Source: an uncultured Clostridia bacterium (GTDB lineage: Bacteria; Bacillota; Clostridia; Christensenellales; Aristaeellaceae). Taken from it: a stretch of DNA of 9,305 bases. The notes below the pieces were generated by a model. The model was not told the DNA's origin. It ran no database searches and worked only from the letters and a program-made list of their open reading frames with translations. The first letter of the stretch is position 1; each line of letters opens with the position of its first letter. Shown here piece by piece: positions 6,561 through 9,305 of the stretch. The stretch spans positions 1-9,305 of the forward strand of contig CAMOUF010000040.1 of the NCBI GenBank assembly GCA_946626395.1, given 5' to 3'. The position numbers and the translations under genes are program-made.

Positions 6561-7952
6561 ATGACGGACATTTTGGATTATCAGGGCCAGCGCGTGCACA
6601 TGATCGGCATCGGCGGCAGCAGCATGAGCGGGTTAGCGGAAATGCTGCTGAAGGAAGGCTACACGGTAACGGGTTCGGACAACGCCAATTCCCACGCGGT
6701 GGAGCGGCTGCGGGCCATGGGCATTCAGGTGGCTGTGGGCCATCGGGCGGAAAACGTGGAGGGCGCGGCGCTGGAGATTTTCTCCGCGGCCATCTCTCCG
6801 GAAAACCCCGAACGGCAAAGAGCCCGGGAACTGGGCATTCCGGAAATGGAGCGCTCCGTGCTGCTGGGCCAGCTCATGCGCGGGCACAAAAACGCCGTGT
6901 GCGTATCCGGCGCCCACGGAAAAACCACCACCTCCTCCATGATCGCGGAAACCTTGATGGACTGCGGCATGGACCCCACGGTGTCCTTTGGCGGCCGGCT
7001 GGACGCCCTGGGCGGCGGCAGCCGGGTGGGAGGCAAGGATGTGTTTGTGGCGGAGGCCTGCGAGTTCCACGGCAGCTTCCTGGAAATGCATCCCACCATC
7101 GCGGTGGTGCTGAATATCGACGCGGATCATCTGGACTGGTATCGGGATATCGACCATATTGAAGCGGCCTTCGGCCAGTTTTTATCCTTGCTGCCCCCCC
7201 ACGGCGTGGCCCTGGGCTGGGGCGAGGACAGGCGCGTGCTGCAGCTGTTTACCCGCCTTGCCTGCGAAAAGCGCACCTTCGGCCTGGAAAAGGGCAACGA
7301 CTATTACCCGGAAAATCTTTGCTACAGCGACACCGGCTGCCCCCGGTACGACCTGATGTTCCGGGGAAGCAGGCTGGGCAGGATCGAGCTCAAGGTGGCG
7401 GGCAGCTTTAACGTGATCAATTCTCTGGCCGCCTTCGCCGCCTGCCACTGCGCCGGGGCGGAGCCGGAAAAAATCGCGGAATCCCTGAGCCGGTTTGCCG
7501 GGGTGCACCGTCGGTTCGAGCTAACCGGGATCATCGACGGGGTGAAAATGTATCACGATTACGGCCATAACCCCGCCGAAATGAAGGCGGCCCTGGACGT
7601 GGCGAAAATGCAGAAGCCCAATCACCTGTGGGCGGTGATGCAGCCCCACACCTACAGCCGGGTAAAGGGCCTGTTTCAGGATTATCTCACCTGCACCCAG
7701 GCCGCCGATTACACCCTGGTCACGGATATTTTCGCCGCCCGGGAAAAAGACCCCGGCGATATCAAGGCGGAAATGGTGGTGGAGGGCATGCGGGCCCACG
7801 GCGTGGACGCGGTGCATACCCCCACCTTCGACGATACGGAAAAATACCTCCGGGCTCATTGGCAGCCCGGCGATCTGGTGCTCACCATGGGCTGCGGGAA
7901 CATTAACCTGCTCAACGAGCAGATGCAGCTCCACGGAGATACAGAAAAGTAA
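6561..7952 (+). CDS. murC: MurC-type UDP-N-acetylmuramate--L-alanine ligase
   Basis: The 463-residue protein is a complete three-domain Mur ligase, which adds L-alanine to UDP-MurNAc with ATP in the cytoplasm, the first peptide step of peptidoglycan synthesis. Domain 1 has HMIGIGGSSMSGLAEM at 13-28 (UDP binding). The ATP-binding domain has the P-loop GAHGKTTT at 117-124, EACEFHGSF at 165-173 and DADHLDWY at 187-194. The C-terminal domain has GVHRRFE at 314-320 and QPHTYSR at 361-367. Two motifs differ from classical MurC: DYGHNP (333-338) where DYAHHP is usual, and GCGNI (444-448) where GAGD is usual. It could therefore be a diverged second MurC or a related ligase with another amino acid. 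The ATG at 6561 follows GAGGTGG; the TTG at 6549 lies within that site. It is monocistronic and flanked on both sides by copies of the heptad-array repeat. Confidence 0.85.
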   Translation: MTDILDYQGQRVHMIGIGGSSMSGLAEMLLKEGYTVTGSDNANSHAVERLRAMGIQVAVGHRAENVEGAALEIFSAAISPENPERQRARELGIPEMERSVLLGQLMRGHKNAVCVSGAHGKTTTSSMIAETLMDCGMDPTVSFGGRLDALGGGSRVGGKDVFVAEACEFHGSFLEMHPTIAVVLNIDADHLDWYRDIDHIEAAFGQFLSLLPPHGVALGWGEDRRVLQLFTRLACEKRTFGLEKGNDYYPENLCYSDTGCPRYDLMFRGSRLGRIELKVAGSFNVINSLAAFAACHCAGAEPEKIAESLSRFAGVHRRFELTGIIDGVKMYHDYGHNPAEMKAALDVAKMQKPNHLWAVMQPHTYSRVKGLFQDYLTCTQAADYTLVTDIFAAREKDPGDIKAEMVVEGMRAHGVDAVHTPTFDDTEKYLRAHWQPGDLVLTMGCGNINLLNEQMQLHGDTEK

Positions 7953-7977
7953 AGCTGGGCAAGGAATTGGTCAATCG

Positions 7978-8193
7978 TTCAAGAGCACTTTAAGTCACCA
8001 GGCAATAGGAAATAGGCAATAGGCAATAGGAAAATAGTGAAGAGTTCAGATGTTTAAGCCATTCCAAGTCTGGATACGTTGTTTGTGTCCGTCTATATTC
8101 TCTGCATTCTATCGTTTATTGCCTAATACCTAATACTTAATGCCTAATACCTATTGCCTACTGCCTATTGCCTATTCGCTTAAAGTGCTCTTG
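7978..8193. repeat. Heptad-array repeat element, copy 2, with perfect 15-bp inverted ends
   Basis: CAAGAGCACTTTAAG (7980-7994) and CTTAAAGTGCTCTTG (8179-8193) are exact inverted repeats. Just inside lie a left array of units GGCAATA, GGAAATA, GGCAATA, GGCAATA (8001-8028) plus a degenerate one, and a right array of eight units of the GCCTAAT / GCCTATT type (8121-8176). The core 8037-8120 matches, in reverse orientation, the core of the copy before murC; the spacing between the shared GTTCAGAT and CTGCA blocks is 50 bases in both. It occupies nearly the whole 300-bp gap between murC and the next gene, where I see no other feature apart from that gene's ribosome binding site. The long inverted arms could also end the murC transcript. 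Confidence 0.8.
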
Positions 8194-8252
8194 GTTCAAC
8201 TGAAAAATAGCATCTGGCCAAACGAAATTTCAAAAGAGGGGAGCGGCAAAAT

Positions 8253-8582
8253 ATGGATTTGTTCACCATCTGGGACAGAGACGTGGAGGAAGTGACCCAA
8301 GAGGGCATCCATTATCTGGGCGGCTTTGTGGACTTTGCCCAGTGCGCCCAGCGCTACGCCCGGGAGCAGGGCGGCGACGGCCATTGCGTGGGCGAATGCA
8401 GCAGCCTCACCGACCCCAAATTTTTCCTTTTTTACACGGAACGCCTGCCCACCCGCATCGCTTTTCAGAACACCGGCCTTCTGCAGAGCCTGATCCAGAA
8501 AAAGCCCACCGACGGCGACCGGCTGGCCGATATGAAAAAGAAAATCCTGGCTTCCGGCTTTACCCTTCGGGACGTGGAGTAG
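8253..8582 (+). CDS. Unrecognised small soluble protein
   Basis: I do not recognise this 109-residue protein. It is preceded by GAGGGGAG (8236-8243) 9 bases before the ATG, and its codon use (GC-rich third positions) matches the neighbours, so it is probably real. It has no signal peptide or membrane segment. Three cysteines (31, 45, 49) and two histidines (20, 44) sit in the middle, the last cysteines as HCVGEC, a spacing that could bind a metal, though one CxxxC alone proves nothing. The C-terminal third is charged (KKPTDGDRLADMKKK). It lies between two heptad-array repeats, has no clear promoter, and is not obviously in an operon. It could be a lineage-specific gene. Confidence 0.65.
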   Translation: MDLFTIWDRDVEEVTQEGIHYLGGFVDFAQCAQRYAREQGGDGHCVGECSSLTDPKFFLFYTERLPTRIAFQNTGLLQSLIQKKPTDGDRLADMKKKILASGFTLRDVE

Positions 8583-8592
8583 CAGGGGAAAA

Positions 8593-8723
8593 GGCAATAG
8601 GGAATAGGGAATAGGCATTAGGCAATAGGCCTGAGGGGATCGAGCGTACAGAGTGCAGATGATTTCATCCGGTATAATCGCAGGCAGTCATGGTGAAAGC
8701 AAACTGATCTGAACTCTTTCAGC
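8593..8723. repeat. Heptad-array repeat element, copy 3, one-armed and diverged
   Basis: Six 7-bp units run from 8593 to 8634: GGCAATA, GGGAATA, GGGAATA, GGCATTA, GGCAATA and a degenerate GGCCTGA. They are followed by a core keeping the end blocks of copy 1 in the same orientation: AGAGTGCAG (8650-8658) and ATCTGAAC (8707-8714), 48 bases apart against 50 in copy 1. The middle of the core is hardly alignable, and no second heptad array follows, so it looks like a decayed or truncated copy. It starts 10 bases after the stop of the small protein gene. Confidence 0.6.
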
Positions 8724-8753
8724 TTGTTCTCTCTTCCTGACCGAACGCAAAGA

Positions 8754-8787
8754 AAAACAGCCCCGCTGGTTTACGCGGGGCTGTTTT
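8754..8787. terminator. Intrinsic terminator of the tex-like gene
   Basis: AAAACAGCCCCGC (8754-8766) pairs perfectly with GCGGGGCTGTTTT (8775-8787) over an 8-base loop. On the minus strand the hairpin is followed by TTTTT and lies about 14 bases after the tex stop codon, so that is its main use. The four T residues on the plus strand may let it act in both directions and stop plus-strand readthrough from the small gene. Confidence 0.85.
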
Positions 8788-8800
8788 CCTGTGTGTTGGG

Positions 8801-9305
8801 TTATTCTCTGCCCTTCACCATGGTCAGGGCGATGCGCTTTTTCTTTTCATCCACGCTGACCACCCAGACCTTCACGATATCGCCCACCTTCACCACCTCG
8901 GAGGGATGGCGGATAAAGCGGTCGGCCATCCGGGAGATATGCACCAGGCCGTCCTGATGGACGCCGATATCCACGAATGCGCCAAAGTCGATGACATTGC
9001 GGACGGTGCCGGTCAATTCCATGCCGGGCGCAAGATCCTTCATGTCCAGCACATCGGTGCGCAGGACGGGCTTGGGCAGCTCGTCGCGGGGGTCGCGGCC
9101 CGGCTTTTGCAATTCGGACAGAATATCATTCAGGCGCACAAACAGGCGCTGGTAGCCCACACGCAGGGTGGTCTCGGCGTCGTGGCTCTCGCCGTTGAGG
9201 TCGGTGACGGTGACCTGCACCGTGTAGTTAAAGACGGGCTTGGTGGAGAGCTCGATGCTGCTGTCGGGCTCGGGGGTGAAAAGCACCTGGAAGGTGCCGT
9301 CGGCA
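8801..9305 (-). CDS. tex: 3' end of tex (S1 RNA-binding domain), fused in frame to a foreign N-terminal segment
   Basis: The last 110 or so residues (8801 to about 9135) are the C-terminus of Tex, a cytoplasmic RNA-binding transcription accessory protein. The linker LQKPGRDPRDELPKPVL is followed by an S1 domain with GTVRNVIDFGAFVDIGV, DGLVHIS, VGDIVKVWV and EKKKRIALTM. A complete Tex is about 700 or more residues, so its catalytic-like N-terminal parts should lie upstream. Instead the frame continues without a stop into a sequence unlike Tex (DGTFQVLFTPEPD and on to VGYQRLFV). Thus the reading frame is open to the window edge but chimeric. The join falls near 9131-9149, where CAGGCGC occurs twice 12 bp apart. 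A gene fusion by deletion or an assembly artefact are both possible; the truncated tex would probably not function as Tex. Confidence 0.8.
   Translation of the reverse strand, partial: ADGTFQVLFTPEPDSSIELSTKPVFNYTVQVTVTDLNGESHDAETTLRVGYQRLFVRLNDILSELQKPGRDPRDELPKPVLRTDVLDMKDLAPGMELTGTVRNVIDFGAFVDIGVHQDGLVHISRMADRFIRHPSEVVKVGDIVKVWVVSVDEKKKRIALTMVKGRE
9144..9305 (-). other. Alpha-2-macroglobulin-like fragment (Bacteroidetes type) at the window edge
   Basis: Reading the minus strand from the edge gives DGTFQVLFTPEPD, then SSIELSTKPVFNYTVQVTV, TDLNGESHDAETTLRVGYQ and RLFV, about 54 residues. This pattern (FxPEPD, a beta-strand rich FNYTVxVxVTDxNGE and a closing TxxRVGY) is what I know from macroglobulin domains of large alpha-2-macroglobulin family proteins of Bacteroidetes, extracytoplasmic protease-trapping proteins. 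No Tex region resembles it. It has no start codon of its own with a ribosome binding site in the window. Identification is by recognition of the pattern only; the taxonomic hint is weaker than the family hint. Confidence 0.6.

Noticed and set aside
6271..8634. Heptad arrays as a possible CRISPR.
   Set aside because: The unit is 7 bp, directly adjacent with no unique spacers, and appears in inverted arms. There are no cas genes.

Overview
The window looks like chromosomal DNA from an uncultured, GC-rich Clostridia-type Firmicute (Eubacteriales / gut-anaerobe style). This rests on strong AGGAGG-type ribosome binding sites, TATAAT-type promoters, intrinsic terminators with T-runs, and protein families typical of that group: tandem NrnA-like DHH phosphoesterases, DUF4003, a PrdX-type prolyl-tRNA deacylase, a split two-gene chromate transporter and a Firmicute-style MurC. 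No genus can be named from the sequence alone. Coding parts are GC-rich; the stretch before 4440 is strikingly AT-rich.

Layout. At 1-57 a gene begins on the minus strand and runs off the left edge. A good promoter at 133-161 drives two overlapping DHH/DHHA1 phosphoesterase genes (193-1134 and 1131-2120), closed by a likely terminator near 2143-2179. Next come a DUF4003 gene (2227-3225) and a YbaK/ProX-type aminoacyl-tRNA deacylase gene (3247-3786), 21 bp apart and probably co-transcribed. The gap 3787-4440 holds a hairpin-rich element of about 298 bp with imperfect terminal inverted repeats (3805-4102). It ends in an intrinsic terminator and is followed by a 16-bp palindrome and an AT-rich promoter region. 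A small class I methyltransferase (4441-4998) follows. It shares a bidirectional terminator with a convergent minus-strand pair of short chromate-transporter (CHR) genes (5628-6203, then 5071-5631) that overlap by 4 bp. A murC-type ligase (6561-7952) with its own promoter comes next, then an unrecognised 109-residue protein (8253-8582). At the right edge the minus strand carries the 3' end of tex (S1 domain), joined in frame to what looks like a Bacteroidetes-type alpha-2-macroglobulin fragment.

The most unusual content is non-coding. Three related repeat elements (about 6252-6436, 7978-8193 and 8593-8723) consist of arrays of a 7-bp unit (GGCAATA and its complement) around a conserved core of about 70-85 bp. 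Two of them are in opposite orientation and flank murC; one has perfect 15-bp inverted ends. Together with the 298-bp element, this makes the window rich in small MITE-like or structured intergenic repeats.

The genes are mostly housekeeping: nucleotide and oligoribonucleotide turnover, translation quality control, cell-wall synthesis, transcription-associated Tex and anion efflux. I see no defence system, CRISPR array, rRNA or tRNA. The right-edge Tex/macroglobulin fusion may be an assembly chimera.
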